Assembly: GCA_003667865.1 (NCBI GenBank)
Contig: CP033051.1
Location: 4,037,001 to 4,101,000, forward strand
Direction of reading: 5' to 3'
Length of the DNA: 64,000 bases
From: Rossellomorea marisflavi
GTDB taxonomy: Bacteria; Bacillota; Bacilli; Bacillales; Bacillaceae_B
In this document: positions 48,404 to 58,604 of the stretch, piece by piece
How the letters are laid out: each line of letters starts with the position of its first letter
Numbering within the stretch: position 1 is the stretch's first letter
The notes under the pieces: model-generated
The model's database searches: none
Seen by the model: the letters and a program-made list of their open reading frames with translations, nothing else
Told to the model about the DNA's origin: nothing
Position numbers and translations under genes: made by a program

Positions 48404-49111
48404 TTATTTTTTTTTGTAGCCAACATGCATTGCAGCTACTCCACCATTAAACGCTTTGAAATGAACGTTTTGAAGTCCTGCACGTTCAAACATTACTGCA
48501 AGTTCTTTCATGCCTGGGAAATCTCTAGCTGATTCCTGTAGCCATGAATATTCTGAAAAGCTTTTGGCAAATAGCTTACCGAATAATGGCATAACAAAAC
48601 GGAAATATGCATAATATAGCTGCTTGTAGCCGAACATTGTTGGTTGAGAGGTTTCCAAGCATACTGCCATACCGCCTGGTTTTAGAACACGTTCCATTTC
48701 CTTAAGAACCGTCATATAATCTGGTACGTTACGAAGACCAAATCCAATTGTGACATAATCAAATGTATGATCCTCAAATGGAAGCTCCATTGCATTTCCA
48801 TGAACCAGTTCAATATTATGATACCCTTTTTCTATAACCTTCTGCTTTCCAATACTAAGCATGTTTTCGCTAAAGTCTAATCCTTTCACAACACCATCTT
48901 GACCAACTGCCTCTCCAAGTGCTAGCGTCCAGTCTGCTGTGCCACAGCATAAATCCAACGCAGAAGCCCCTTTTGGGACATTCATGATGTCCATTGTGTA
49001 TTTACGCCATTTAATGTGTTGTTGAAAGCTAATAATAGAATTCATTTTATCATAATTATGATAGATCTTTTCAAATACGTTATGAACTCGCTGTTCTTTT
49101 GATTCTTGCAT
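48404..49111 (-). CDS. menG: Demethylmenaquinone methyltransferase
   Basis: 235 aa. SAM methyltransferase of the UbiE/MenG family: [47 protein letters not shown]. Last step of menaquinone synthesis. Lies between hepS and hepT, giving a menaquinone operon; the qcr complex in this window uses that quinone. Confidence 0.97.
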   Translation of the reverse strand: MQESKEQRVHNVFEKIYHNYDKMNSIISFQQHIKWRKYTMDIMNVPKGASALDLCCGTADWTLALGEAVGQDGVVKGLDFSENMLSIGKQKVIEKGYHNIELVHGNAMELPFEDHTFDYVTIGFGLRNVPDYMTVLKEMERVLKPGGMAVCLETSQPTMFGYKQLYYAYFRFVMPLFGKLFAKSFSEYSWLQESARDFPGMKELAVMFERAGLQNVHFKAFNGGVAAMHVGYKKK

Positions 49112-49116
49112 GACTT

Positions 49117-49926
49117 TTAACCTTCTTCCACGAAAATTTTATTAATAGATTGAGGATGATCAAGTAATAAAGAAATTCTATCGGAAATGTACTCTGAAGG
49201 TATAGTCAGCTTCTTTTGCATGGAAGCAAGTCGATTACGATATTCAGAAAGTAGATTTTCTAGTAACTGTATTACGATTGTATGATCCCTGTTTATAAAA
49301 GCTTTCTGTTCTGGAGTATCAGAAATTGCACTAGTAAACGAGGTTAGAATTCCTTTCTCTAACAAGCCTTGCTCTATTAGTAATCTTTTTATCATTAAGA
49401 TGTGCTCTGCAAGTTCAGTCCACTTTGTTTGATTAAAATATTTTAAATAATTCCGGATGATGGCGGACTCAATCGTACAGAAGGATTCAATTATTTCATC
49501 AATATTTGTGTTTTCCTTTTTATATAAAGAGACCTTACTTTCATTAACTTCTTTTGTACCTTTAGCTAAGGCTTTTATAAGCTGAACATGATTGGTTTCA
49601 GACAATATTTTATAATATAGACCACTAAAATAATCACCTGCTAAAACAGTCAGCTGCCTTTCTTTTAAAGACTCCGATTTACTGTTCGTTACTTTATCAT
49701 GAGTATCTAGAGCTATTTGAATCAACATAGCTGTTGATACAGATTTAATTACCTGATGGGGTTGAAATCCTCCATCATTCTCTAAGAAAGGGAGTAAAAG
49801 AAGATGGATACGATCTAAATCAACAGCTGGATTCTCTATGTATTTTTCTAGAAAGGAATGATGTAACTGTTTTTCTATAAAATCTAGTATCTCATTCACC
49901 TGCTGCTGATTTTCCAAAAATTTCAT
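49117..49926 (-). CDS. hepS: Heptaprenyl diphosphate synthase component I
   Basis: 269 aa, helical, no Asp-rich motifs, as expected for the non-catalytic subunit (HEPPP synthase subunit 1). Assignment rests on the HepS-like [11 protein letters not shown]... and [17 protein letters not shown] segments and on its place between mtrB and menG. Sets product length with HepT. Confidence 0.9.
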   Translation of the reverse strand: MKFLENQQQVNEILDFIEKQLHHSFLEKYIENPAVDLDRIHLLLLPFLENDGGFQPHQVIKSVSTAMLIQIALDTHDKVTNSKSESLKERQLTVLAGDYFSGLYYKILSETNHVQLIKALAKGTKEVNESKVSLYKKENTNIDEIIESFCTIESAIIRNYLKYFNQTKWTELAEHILMIKRLLIEQGLLEKGILTSFTSAISDTPEQKAFINRDHTIVIQLLENLLSEYRNRLASMQKKLTIPSEYISDRISLLLDHPQSINKIFVEEG

Positions 49927-50048
49927 AACCCTTTAATCCCCATTTCTACTATGTAACGTACTGTTTTCAGTAAGGTTTATTATAACACAAATCTCTCTAA
50001 TTAGGAGACGTGAGCTTCTACTTCTTGAATTTGCTATTTAGAATTTTT

Positions 50049-50273
50049 TTATTTTTCCTTTGCTTCACTCTCTACTTCTCCAAAACTTGTGATAATGTTT
50101 GCTTTACCTCTAATTTTGATAGCTGAAGTATGCTCAGTGAATTGGGCAACCATTACTTCACCTTTATCTAATTTTTCGGAGTGATGAAAACGCGTATCCG
50201 CTCCTCTTGTCAACCCGATAACATTAACTCCGTCCTCAATTGCTTTAATTACAACATACTCTGATTGTTTCAT
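50049..50273 (-). CDS. mtrB: trp RNA-binding attenuation protein TRAP (MtrB)
   Basis: 74 aa. [49 protein letters not shown] and the following residues match the 11-mer ring protein that binds Trp and GAG/UAG repeats in RNA. Its best-known target, trpEDCFBA, is absent from its usual site in this window. 29 bp after mtrA. Confidence 0.96.
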   Translation of the reverse strand: MKQSEYVVIKAIEDGVNVIGLTRGADTRFHHSEKLDKGEVMVAQFTEHTSAIKIRGKANIITSFGEVESEAKEK

Positions 50274-50302
50274 GGTTTCACCTCATATATTAGATCGATT
50301 GA

Positions 50303-50866
50303 TTACCGAATAAAAGATAAAACTTCATTACGTGCTTGATTATCTTCTTTGAAAATACCTCTAACAGCAGTCGTAACGGTTGAAGATCCTGGCTTTTTCA
50401 CTCCCCGCATTGTCATACACATATGTTCTGCTTCTACTACTACCATAACACCATAGGGTTCAAGCTTTTCCATAATACTATCCGCTACTGTAGATGTAAT
50501 TCGTTCTTGTAGCTGAGGTCTCTTAGCAACACTCTCAACAGCTCTAGCAAGTTTGCTTAAACCAGCTACACGGCCATTACGAGGAATATAGGCAACATGT
50601 GCTTTACCGTAAAAAGGGATAAGATGGTGCTCACACATGGAATAAAATGGGATATCTTTCACTAGAACAAGTTCTTCATGATCTTCACTAAATATCGTGT
50701 CAAAGTATTCTCGTGGATCTTCTTGCAAACCACTAAATACTTCCTCATACATTTTCGCAACTCTTTTTGGGGTATCAATTAATCCTTCTCTATTAGGATT
50801 TTCTCCGATTGCTTCAAGTATTAACCTAACTGCTTCCTCTATTTGAGAAAGATTGACTTCTTTCAT
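50303..50866 (-). CDS. mtrA: GTP cyclohydrolase I
   Basis: 187 aa. [37 protein letters not shown]: Zn ligands and substrate residues of FolE. First step of tetrahydrofolate synthesis. First gene of the mtrAB pair; AGGAGGA ribosome site. Called folE in most genomes. Confidence 0.97.
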   Translation of the reverse strand: MKEVNLSQIEEAVRLILEAIGENPNREGLIDTPKRVAKMYEEVFSGLQEDPREYFDTIFSEDHEELVLVKDIPFYSMCEHHLIPFYGKAHVAYIPRNGRVAGLSKLARAVESVAKRPQLQERITSTVADSIMEKLEPYGVMVVVEAEHMCMTMRGVKKPGSSTVTTAVRGIFKEDNQARNEVLSFIR

Positions 50867-50980
50867 TATTGTTCCTCCTACACACCATTTGATCCTTTGC
50901 CCTAACTTGACCTAAAGCATCAAATAGACTCTCATAATCTTAGCATAAGCCGTAATCACCTTCAAAATTCATTGCTTGAA

Positions 50981-51440
50981 GAAAAGTGTAAGGCGCTGCG
51001 TTTTTCAGCGTAGGGCACTAGAAGAGCAGCGAGGAGGCTGTTGCCGCCGCAGTCTGATCTGAAGTGCCCCGGAGCTGATAGCGCCTGAAACTAGACAAAG
51101 AAAAGTGTAAGGCGCTGCGTTTTTCAGCGTAGGGCACTAGAAGAGCAGCGAGGAGGCTGTTGCCGCCGCAGTCTGATCTGAAGTGCCCCGGAGCTGATAG
51201 CGCCTGAAACTAGACAAAGAAAAGTGTAAGGCGCTGCGTTTTTCAGCGTAGGGCACTGGAGGAGCAGCGAGGAGGCTGTTGCCGCCGCAGTCTGGTCTGA
51301 AGTGCCCCGGAGCTGATAGCGCCTGAAACTAGACAAAGAAAAGTGTAAGGCGCTGCGTTTTTCAGCGTAGGGCACTAGAAGAGCAGCGAGGAGGCTGTTG
51401 CCGCCGCAGTCTGATCTGAAGTGCCCCGGAGCTGGTAGCA
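50981..51440. repeat. GC-rich tandem array, 119-bp unit, nearly four copies
   Basis: Units start at 50981, 51100, 51219 and 51338, each opening GAAAAGTGTAAGGCGCTGCG. Within a unit AGGCGCT pairs with AGCGCCT, GGGCACT with AGTGCCC, and GCGCTG/CAGCG forms a small hairpin, so each unit can fold as a nested cloverleaf-like structure. Copies are nearly identical; copy 3 has a few changes and copy 4 is truncated after GAGCTGGTAGCA. The rest of the 880-bp mtrA-hbs gap shows no gene. Confidence 0.92.
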
Positions 51441-51684
51441 CATTTAGACATTGTATTTAGTTATAAAATATCGGATTAACGATATTGAATGAAATTATAC
51501 ACTAGATAAGCGTTTATTTGTTTCTAGATTCCAAAGAGAATCTAAAATTTTTATATCAGATTTATAAAATGAGGGTTATTATGTAGAAGCATTAACTAGT
51601 CTAATGTTATGTAATGCTTACCTTCTTCTAAAAAATCGTAACGCAGTATATACAAGATAATATTATTTTACAACCTAGAAATAA

Positions 51685-51727
51685 AAAATCCGACCTGTTT
51701 GTGCTAGGCACAAACAGGTCGGATTTT
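51685..51727 (-). terminator. Terminator of hbs
   Basis: 19-bp perfect stem AAAATCCGACCTGTTTGTG / CACAAACAGGTCGGATTTT, with T tract on both strands. Confidence 0.95.
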
Positions 51728-51747
51728 GATACGCCTGAAGTATGTAA

Positions 51748-52020
51748 TTATTTTACAGCTTCTTTAAGCGCTTTACCTGGTTTGAATGCAGGTACCTTGC
51801 TTGCTGCGATTTCGATTTCTTCACCAGTTTGTGGGTTACGTCCTTTACGAGCCGCACGCTCACGTACTTCGAAGTTACCGAAACCGATTAATTGTACTTT
51901 ATCACCTTTTGCAAGGGCGTCTTGAATTGTATCGAAAACGGCATCAACCGCTTTAGTAGCATCTTTCTTTGATAACTCAGCAGCTTCTGCAACAGCATTA
52001 ATTAATTCAGTTTTGTTCAT
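51748..52020 (-). CDS. hbs: HU family nucleoid protein
   Basis: 90 aa from ATG 52020 with AGGAGG eight bases upstream. [40 protein letters not shown] and [10 protein letters not shown] are canonical HU. Non-specific DNA bending and compaction. Monocistronic with strong signals, as expected for an abundant protein. Confidence 0.98.
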   Translation of the reverse strand: MNKTELINAVAEAAELSKKDATKAVDAVFDTIQDALAKGDKVQLIGFGNFEVRERAARKGRNPQTGEEIEIAASKVPAFKPGKALKEAVK

Positions 52021-52622
52021 GCCATTCACCTCCTCCCAAGGAAATGTCTACGTCATGAGTGATTTACTTAGTAGTATCTTTGTAAACACTTTTAACGGAA
52101 ATTATACATTATAATGCATAAAATGCTTACGAATGTTGTAGAATCAAGACTCAACAACGATTTCTGTTAAAAGATTATCACAATAAAATTGCGTTAGCAA
52201 GAAGAATTAAAGAAATAATAGGAATTCTTTCTTAAAAGATGCATAAATGTAATAAAATTCCCTATTTTTCTGAACTTTCGTTATGAGCTTTAGGCTACTA
52301 AAGTATCTATATTTGAGATTACAGTTATTTCGAAAATAAGAATTATTTTCTGCCACTCTTATAGGACTGATTTAATTCTTAGAAACAGTACCGTTCTTAC
52401 CATTTATAGAATTACTAGACTTTCGTACTAAAGTTAGACAAACATTCTGAGCCTTACAGCTCCGCTAATCCGCAGTTTTCAAACATCCTCTCCTAAATAC
52501 TTATTTTTCGATATTGAACATTTCATTTTCCGTTTACAGAAAAAGAAAAAATGATGATTAACTCTATTTAAAAGAAGTAATTCATGACGTTTCTCACCTT
52601 CATCATTAAATCTTGCACATAC
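52021..52622. other. Intergenic region between spoIVA and hbs
   Basis: About 600 bp, AT-rich. TATAAT boxes near 52108-52120 probably belong to the hbs promoter region; no -35 could be fixed. No RBS-supported gene or repeat seen. Confidence 0.5.
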
Positions 52623-52649
52623 AAAAAAAAGACCCTCTTTCGAGAGTCC
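52623..52649 (-). terminator. Terminator of spoIVA
   Basis: GACTCTC / GAGGGTC stem with a GAAA tetraloop and eight T on the minus strand. Confidence 0.92.
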
Positions 52650-52655
52650 TAAGTG

Positions 52656-54134
52656 TTATAGGATGATGGCGATTAGACCACCAGAACCTTCGTTGATGAT
52701 TCTTTCTAATGTGTCTTTTAATTTATATCTCGCATTTTCTGGCATTAAGGAAAGCTTCGCTTGAATGCCTTCACGGACAATTGAACTTAAGCTTCTTCCG
52801 AAAATGTCAGAATTCCAAATTGATAGTGGATCATCTTCAAAGTCTTGCATTAAGTATCTTACAAGCTCTTCACTTTGTTTTTCAGTTCCAATAATCGGTT
52901 CGAATTTTGATTGAACATCCACTTTAATCATATGGATTGATGGTGCAACCGCTTTTAGACTGACACCAAATCTTGAGCCTTGACGAATGATTTCTGGTTC
53001 ATCTAAGCTCATATCTGCTAATGAAGGTGCCGCAATACCATAACCAGTTTGTTTCACCATTTTAAGAGCATCAGCGATAATATCATACTCTGCTTTAGCA
53101 TGTGCAAAGTCTTGCATTAACTCTAGTAAATGGTCTTTACCACGGATTTCTACTCCTACAATCTCTTTTAGAACTTCATCATACAGTTCATCTGGAGCAT
53201 GTAAATCAATTTCTGCTACCCCTTGACCCATATCAATTCCTGCAAGTCCTGCACGCTCAATATAGTCAAATTCACTGAAGTAGCTTACTACACGATCAAC
53301 GTCGCGTAATCTTTTAATATCCTTCACAGTATCTTTTACTGCTTCTTGATAGTTTTGGCGTAACCAATGTTCCTCATGTAACACCATTACCCAGCTCGGA
53401 AGATTTACATTTACTTCTAATACCGGGAATTCAAATAGTGCTTCACGTAAGACACTCATTACATCCTGTTCTCGCATACTTTCAACACTCATCGCAAGAA
53501 CTGGGATATCATATTTCTCTTGAAGCTTTAATCGTAAATCTTCTGTTTCTTGCGCATGTGGTTTTGCTGAGTTCACCACCATAATAAATGGTTTACCAAC
53601 CTCTTTTAATTCTTCAATGACTCTTTCTTCTGACTCAATGTAATCTGCTCGTGGAATGTCTCCAATAGTACCGTCAGTTGTCACAACAACACCGATTGTC
53701 GAATGTTCTTGGATAACTTTTCTTGTGCCAATTTCAGCAGCTTCATGGAATGGAATTGGCTCCTCATACCAAGGAGTATTGATCATTCTAGGCCCATTTT
53801 CATCTTCATATCCTTTTGCGCCTGGAACTGTATACCCAACACAATCTACTAGTCTTACATTTACATCTAAGCCTTCATCAACATTAATCGATACAGCTTG
53901 ATTTGGAACAAATTTCGGTTCCGTTGTCATGATTGTTTTCCCTGCAGCACTTTGTGGTAATTCATCTTGTGCTCTACCACGGTCTGCTTCATTCGCAATA
54001 TTAGGAAGGACAACCAGTTCCATAAATTTTTTAATGAATGTTGATTTTCCTGTGCGAACAGCTCCTACCACACCTAAATAGATATCTCCACCAGTTCTTT
54101 CAGCAATGTCTTTAAATAGATCTACTCTTTCCAA
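52656..54134 (-). CDS. spoIVA: Stage IV sporulation protein A, coat morphogenetic ATPase
   Basis: 492 aa from TTG 54134 (GGGAGGG six bases upstream), giving MERVDLFKDIAERTGG and exactly the length of the B. subtilis protein; the longer frame is not conserved. Walker A GAVRTGKST, switch-like DCVGYTVPG, C-terminal anchoring end SGGLIAIIL. Known role: polymerises on the forespore with ATP and recruits the coat via SpoVM. Confidence 0.98.
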   Translation of the reverse strand: MERVDLFKDIAERTGGDIYLGVVGAVRTGKSTFIKKFMELVVLPNIANEADRGRAQDELPQSAAGKTIMTTEPKFVPNQAVSINVDEGLDVNVRLVDCVGYTVPGAKGYEDENGPRMINTPWYEEPIPFHEAAEIGTRKVIQEHSTIGVVVTTDGTIGDIPRADYIESEERVIEELKEVGKPFIMVVNSAKPHAQETEDLRLKLQEKYDIPVLAMSVESMREQDVMSVLREALFEFPVLEVNVNLPSWVMVLHEEHWLRQNYQEAVKDTVKDIKRLRDVDRVVSYFSEFDYIERAGLAGIDMGQGVAEIDLHAPDELYDEVLKEIVGVEIRGKDHLLELMQDFAHAKAEYDIIADALKMVKQTGYGIAAPSLADMSLDEPEIIRQGSRFGVSLKAVAPSIHMIKVDVQSKFEPIIGTEKQSEELVRYLMQDFEDDPLSIWNSDIFGRSLSSIVREGIQAKLSLMPENARYKLKDTLERIINEGSGGLIAIIL

Positions 54135-54196
54135 GAGATTCCCTCCCAACTTTATATTCCAGGGATATTTCATCCGGATTTTCGTTTGGACAATAT

Positions 54197-54228
54197 ATGT
54201 TTATGATGTTGTCCCAATTACTTATGAC
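54197..54228 (-). promoter_or_regulatory. Candidate sigma-E promoter of spoIVA
   Basis: GTCATAAG, 15 bases, CATAAACAT on the minus strand, about 65 bases before the TTG. Both boxes resemble sigma-E sites (gTcATAtT / CATAcaaT). B. subtilis spoIVA is sigma-E controlled. Confidence 0.35.
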
Positions 54229-54340
54229 TATAAATATGATTTTTTTATTTCTTTATGACTAAAAAATAAAAAATCAATAGTAAAACTCATAGGATGATGG
54301 ATTGATGAATACGCCCCAGAAGGATTATTTTATACAAAAT

Positions 54341-54381
54341 AAAAACCCTTCCCCTACAATATATTTTGTAAGTGAAGGGTT
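54341..54381 (-). terminator. Terminator of yphF
   Basis: AACCCTTC / GAAGGGTT outer stem and inner CTTACAAAAT / ATATTGTAG pairs, then TTTTTATTTT on the minus strand. Confidence 0.85.
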
Positions 54382-54385
54382 ATTC

Positions 54386-55093
54386 CTACTTTGTTAGAAA
54401 TATTGGCTCTTTTTGGTTATCAATTGTGTAGGGTAAAGAATAAGCAGGTACAAATAAAGAGTCCTCTGTTAAAATATAGCGAATATCTTCGCCTTCAGTT
54501 ACCTCAACAGATTCATTTTGGAGTTTTTCATAGAGATCCATGGAATAATCAACAAAAATCTCACCGTTACCATTTATTACCAGTGGTAGATTTTTATTTG
54601 AGTACGGACTTGTAACGTATGGATCTCCTTCATAACCAAGTTCCTCGTACTTTAGTGTATAAACGTTATTCGCAATCGCCTCTTTAAAGGGTGGGTAACC
54701 TTGGGCTTGTATTCGAATATTCACTTCACGAATTGTTTCAGCTAAGCGTAAATCAAAAATTTTAACCTTTGGGTCTGTTTCAACATCGATTAAAACATAT
54801 TGAAAGATTCCACCCATTTCATAAGCATTTCCAGGGATATCTGCAATGTATTGTGGTACTAGTTTTTTAAAATCAATAGGATATTTCCGATAGATTGGTG
54901 TTTCTTGATCTCTTGTTTTGATTGGCAGCAATCCACTATTTTTTTCTTTATATTGAGTCACTGCGTTCTGAACCGCTGCTACTTGTTCTTCATAAGGTAT
55001 TTGATTCTGTGCAAGATTTTCTTGTGGGTACAAACACCCTGTGAGCATCGACAGAACTAGCAGTAAGAATAATGCTTGTCCAGTATATTTCAT
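54386..55093 (-). CDS. yphF: YphF family lipoprotein
   Basis: 235 aa. Lipoprotein signal peptide ending LSMLTGC (lipobox LTGC, cysteine 20), then an extracytoplasmic domain. Length and place after yphE match B. subtilis YphF. Function unknown; the neighbours suggest sporulation linkage. Confidence 0.87.
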   Translation of the reverse strand: MKYTGQALFLLLVLSMLTGCLYPQENLAQNQIPYEEQVAAVQNAVTQYKEKNSGLLPIKTRDQETPIYRKYPIDFKKLVPQYIADIPGNAYEMGGIFQYVLIDVETDPKVKIFDLRLAETIREVNIRIQAQGYPPFKEAIANNVYTLKYEELGYEGDPYVTSPYSNKNLPLVINGNGEIFVDYSMDLYEKLQNESVEVTEGEDIRYILTEDSLFVPAYSLPYTIDNQKEPIFLTK

Positions 55094-55123
55094 ACAAGGG
55101 CTCCCTTCTTCCTTTTGTTGACG

Positions 55124-55321
55124 TTATCCTGTAGGTCCACTGAATACAACATAGATCATCATTAACCCACTAGAAATTAATAAAGCATAGGCAATAACGG
55201 CTGTAATAAAACGGAATAATCCTTTGTTGAGTTTATATCGGCTTACATAAATTGATAAGATTGCAAGAAACATAAAGCCCATTGCTGCGAATGAAATCCA
55301 CATTTTTGTTAATGAAGACAT
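55124..55321 (-). CDS. yphE: YphE family (DUF2768) small membrane protein
   Basis: 65 aa with two transmembrane helices (WISFAAMGFMFLAILSIYV and FITAVIAYALLISSGLMMIY). GGGAGGA ribosome site. Same place as B. subtilis yphE; 30 bp before yphF. Function unknown. Confidence 0.87.
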   Translation of the reverse strand: MSSLTKMWISFAAMGFMFLAILSIYVSRYKLNKGLFRFITAVIAYALLISSGLMMIYVVFSGPTG

Positions 55322-55870
55322 GATACTTCCCTCCTAGTCCCATGTATTATATCATATAGGTTTTTTTAAAGAACAGAGAATGTGTAGGGTTCCTGCATGA
55401 ATTCCACTAAAGTTCGATAAATTTTCAAATTTGATTAGGCGTTAAAGGTTTAGGTGAGTCTTATTACATGATCCGGTACTATCTACTTTATGGCTTGCTT
55501 TCGTAAAAGGAGGGTGTTGAGTTTACTACGAAATGTTGTCTTCCTGTGAATATAGAACTCGTATTAAACGATGGGTGAATACTAGTATTCATTTTTCACA
55601 AAACAGAGGGTAACTTTTTATTTCGATTTTCCCCAAAGTAGGTAAGCTACTAGTACATATCTCAATTCGTCCAAGTAATGTGTAGTATACATGTACACAC
55701 CCTAGGCCATTAAAAAAAGCAGCATTCAAAACCTACAACAGTGTTAGCACTTGTTGTCATCGGTTTAAATACTGCTACTATATGGACCTACCCATCCAGT
55801 TAAAGCTGTTTGTCTTCATCTCATACTATGCTTCGCAAAAAGATTCGTATCCTCAAACGCCTATTATTTA
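55322..55870. other. Intergenic region between gpsA and yphE
   Basis: About 550 bp. Holds the gpsA terminator; the rest has no credible gene and probably carries the yphE-yphF promoter. Confidence 0.5.
55711..55776 (-). terminator. Long terminator of gpsA
   Basis: AGCAGTATTTAAACC pairs with GGTTTTGAATGCTGCT (GU pairs and one bulge) around a second hairpin ACAACAAGTG / CACTGTTGT, followed by seven T on the minus strand. Confidence 0.75.
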
Positions 55871-56920
55871 CTAATCTTCTTGAATTCGTTCTCCAAGAAC
55901 ATTCACAAGATCTTCCATCTCATGCGTTTTCATTCGTGCCATTAATCCATCAACTGCCTGTTTCGGATTCACGTCATTGAATAATACATCATATAAGGCC
56001 TCTGTGATCGGCATTTTCACTTTATATTTCTCAGCTAACTGATATGCCGCTTTCGTTGTTCTAACCCCTTCTACAACCATTCCCATACTGTCTAGCACTT
56101 CATCTAGTTTATGACCTTTCCCCAGTAAGTTACCTGCTCTCCAGTTACGGGAATGAACACTTGTACACGTTACAATAAGATCTCCAATTCCAGTTAACCC
56201 CGAGAATGTTAGTGGGTTTGCCCCCATCTTAGTGCCTAGGCGGGCAATTTCTGCTAGACCTCGTGTGATAAGAGCTGCTTTAGCATTATCTCCATAGCCA
56301 AGACCATCAGTAATCCCTGCAGCTAGTGCAATGATATTTTTTAGGGCTCCACCAATTTCAACACCTAATAGATCAGGATTTGTATAGACTCTAAAATGCT
56401 GATTCATAAATAAGTCCTGAACCATTTCAGCTGCCTTCATATTTTGAGACGATACTGTAACCGTAGTCGGGTGTCGAAGACTCACTTCTTCGGCGTGACT
56501 CGGTCCTGATAACACAACAATATCCTCTAAGTTTGATGACATCATTTCTTCATCAATCATTTCTGATATTCTTAGAAGCGTATCTGGTTCAATACCTTTA
56601 CTAACATGAACAACTGTAAGTGCATTTTCAAGTAGAGGCTGCATTTGTTGCAACACCTCACGTATGGCTTTCGTCGGTACTGCAAGAATAACGGTATCTA
56701 ACCCCTTCAATGCCTCTCCTAAGTGGGAATAGCCTTCAATAGAAGTAGGCAATTGAATACCTTTAAGATATTTTTCATTCGTATGCTTTTCATTTATTTC
56801 CTTCATTTGAGCTTCTTTATGCCCCCACAGACGAACGTGGTGACCATTGTCCGCTAGCACCATTGCAAGCGCTGTGCCCCAGCTTCCTGCTCCAATGATA
56901 GCTATTGTTTTTTTCACCAT
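55871..56920 (-). CDS. gpsA: Glycerol-3-phosphate dehydrogenase (NAD(P)+)
   Basis: 349 aa. [39 protein letters not shown] and [18 protein letters not shown] with the catalytic Lys. Makes sn-glycerol 3-phosphate for phospholipids; plsC in this window acts later in the same pathway. 27 bp after der. Confidence 0.97.
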   Translation of the reverse strand: MVKKTIAIIGAGSWGTALAMVLADNGHHVRLWGHKEAQMKEINEKHTNEKYLKGIQLPTSIEGYSHLGEALKGLDTVILAVPTKAIREVLQQMQPLLENALTVVHVSKGIEPDTLLRISEMIDEEMMSSNLEDIVVLSGPSHAEEVSLRHPTTVTVSSQNMKAAEMVQDLFMNQHFRVYTNPDLLGVEIGGALKNIIALAAGITDGLGYGDNAKAALITRGLAEIARLGTKMGANPLTFSGLTGIGDLIVTCTSVHSRNWRAGNLLGKGHKLDEVLDSMGMVVEGVRTTKAAYQLAEKYKVKMPITEALYDVLFNDVNPKQAVDGLMARMKTHEMEDLVNVLGERIQED

Positions 56921-56947
56921 TCCCCATTCACCTCACCTATAACAGCA

Positions 56948-58258
56948 TTATTTTCGAGCACGTGCAATGATCCGAATTGGTGTTCCTTCAAAACCAAATG
57001 CGTCTCGAATACGATTCTCTAAAAAGCGTTCATAAGAAAAATGCATAAGCTCTGGTTCATTGACAAAGACAACAAACGTAGGTGGTTTAACTGCAACTTG
57101 TGTTGCATAATAAATTCTCAGACGCTTTCCGTTGTCTGTAGGAGTTGGGTTCATTGCAACAGCATCCATAACAACTTCGTTTAAGATACTCGATTGAACT
57201 CGTAATGAATGATTTTCACTAACTAAATTGATCGTTGGTAAAAGTGCATGAACTCTCTTCTTTGTTTTAGCAGAGAGGAATACAATCGGTGCATAATCTA
57301 AAAATTGAAAATGGTCTCGAACATTTTGCTCGAATTTGTTCATTGTTTTTTCATCTTTTTCAATTGCATCCCACTTATTCACAACGATAATGACAGCTCG
57401 TCCAGCTTCGTGGGCATAACCAGCGATTTTCTTATCTTGCTCAATAATGCCTTCTTCTGCGTTTAATACAACCAATACAACATCAGAACGTTCAATGGCA
57501 CGCAGGGCACGAAGTACACTATATTTCTCGGTTGTTTCATACACTTTCCCTTTTTTACGCATTCCTGCTGTGTCTATAATGACATATTCTTGATCCTCTA
57601 ATGTATAAGGTGAGTCAATTGCGTCACGGGTTGTTCCCGCTACATCACTTACAATTACTCTGTCTTCACCTAAAATAGCATTTACAAGCGAAGATTTCCC
57701 TACATTTGGACGTCCAATAAGGGAAAATTTGATAACGTCTTCTGCATAGTCTTCTTGTTCATCTGTTTTAAAATGTTTTGCCACTTCGTCTAATAGGTCA
57801 CCAAGACCTAGACCGTGAGAGCCTGAAATTGGGTATGGTTCTCCAAACCCTAATGAGTAGAAATCATAAATCATTTCACGCATTTCAGGGTTATCAACTT
57901 TATTAACACCTAAAACGACAGGTTTCTTTGATCGAAAAAGAATATTGGCAACAATCTCATCCGCTGCTGTTACGCCTTCTCTTCCATTCGTTAAAAAGAT
58001 AATAACATCAGCTTCATCAATTGCAATTTCTGCTTGCTGACGGATTTGTTCTAAAAATGGTTCTTCACCAATTTCAATCCCACCTGTATCAATGATATTG
58101 AAATCATGTGTCAACCATTCCGCTGAGCTATAAATTCGGTCACGTGTTACTCCAGGTACATCTTCTACAATAGAGATTCTCTCTCCGACAATACGATTAA
58201 ATATCGTTGATTTTCCCACATTCGGACGACCAACAATTGCTACTACTGGTTTTGTCAA
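56948..58258 (-). CDS. der: Ribosome assembly GTPase Der (EngA)
   Basis: 436 aa, TTG start with AAAGGGTG upstream. Two tandem G domains, each with GRPNVGKS (second also [10 protein letters not shown]), NKVD and NKWD, then a C-terminal KH-like domain (about 355-436). Essential for 50S assembly. Precedes gpsA. Confidence 0.98.
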   Translation of the reverse strand: MTKPVVAIVGRPNVGKSTIFNRIVGERISIVEDVPGVTRDRIYSSAEWLTHDFNIIDTGGIEIGEEPFLEQIRQQAEIAIDEADVIIFLTNGREGVTAADEIVANILFRSKKPVVLGVNKVDNPEMREMIYDFYSLGFGEPYPISGSHGLGLGDLLDEVAKHFKTDEQEDYAEDVIKFSLIGRPNVGKSSLVNAILGEDRVIVSDVAGTTRDAIDSPYTLEDQEYVIIDTAGMRKKGKVYETTEKYSVLRALRAIERSDVVLVVLNAEEGIIEQDKKIAGYAHEAGRAVIIVVNKWDAIEKDEKTMNKFEQNVRDHFQFLDYAPIVFLSAKTKKRVHALLPTINLVSENHSLRVQSSILNEVVMDAVAMNPTPTDNGKRLRIYYATQVAVKPPTFVVFVNEPELMHFSYERFLENRIRDAFGFEGTPIRIIARARK

Positions 58259-58339
58259 ACGTTTTCACCCTTTCATCTATGTAAAGCTTAGAGGACATTT
58301 ATATAAGATTCTTATTACTTAGCATATCCCATTCATAAC

Positions 58340-58374
58340 AAAAACTGACCCCTAAGGCAATTTTCAGGGTCAGT
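58340..58374 (-). terminator. Terminator of the YIEGIA cluster
   Basis: ACTGACCC / GGGTCAGT stem with a 15-base loop, then TTTTTG on the minus strand; separates it from der. Confidence 0.85.
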
Positions 58375-58418
58375 CCTTACATTCTCGTTATTTTATCAAT
58401 AAAAGTAAAATCTAGCAA

Positions 58419-58604
58419 TCAATGTTTTACAATAATAAATAAACCGTCATCAATTTCATGAGCGATTCCATCGAGAATGGCCTCTAAGTTATTACATACT
58501 TTTTGTAATTCCTCTTCTGTTTTACAATGAAATACCGCTGCCCCGCTCGGTACTCGCTCAGGAGAGGTTGTTACTGCAGCTAAGATAAATTTCTCTATAT
58601 TCAT
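58419..58604 (-). CDS. Small partner (capping subunit) of the YIEGIA protein
   Basis: 61 aa, FILAAVTTSPERVPSGAAVF then a helical part and a DDGLFIIVKH end. Resembles the small proteins annotated as capping complex subunit for YIEGIA. The ATG overlaps the YIEGIA gene's stop (ATGA), which supports joint function. AAAGGTG ribosome site lies inside the upstream gene. Confidence 0.75.
   Translation of the reverse strand: MNIEKFILAAVTTSPERVPSGAAVFHCKTEEELQKVCNNLEAILDGIAHEIDDGLFIIVKH

Noticed and set aside
50981-51440. CRISPR array
   Set aside because: Units are contiguous and nearly identical over the whole 119 bp; there are no unique spacers and no cas genes nearby.
51124-51441. 105-aa minus-strand frame in the 119-bp repeat array
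   Set aside because: The peptide is an artefact of the GC-rich repeat: it repeats in shifted frames, has no RBS, and the unit length is not a multiple of three.
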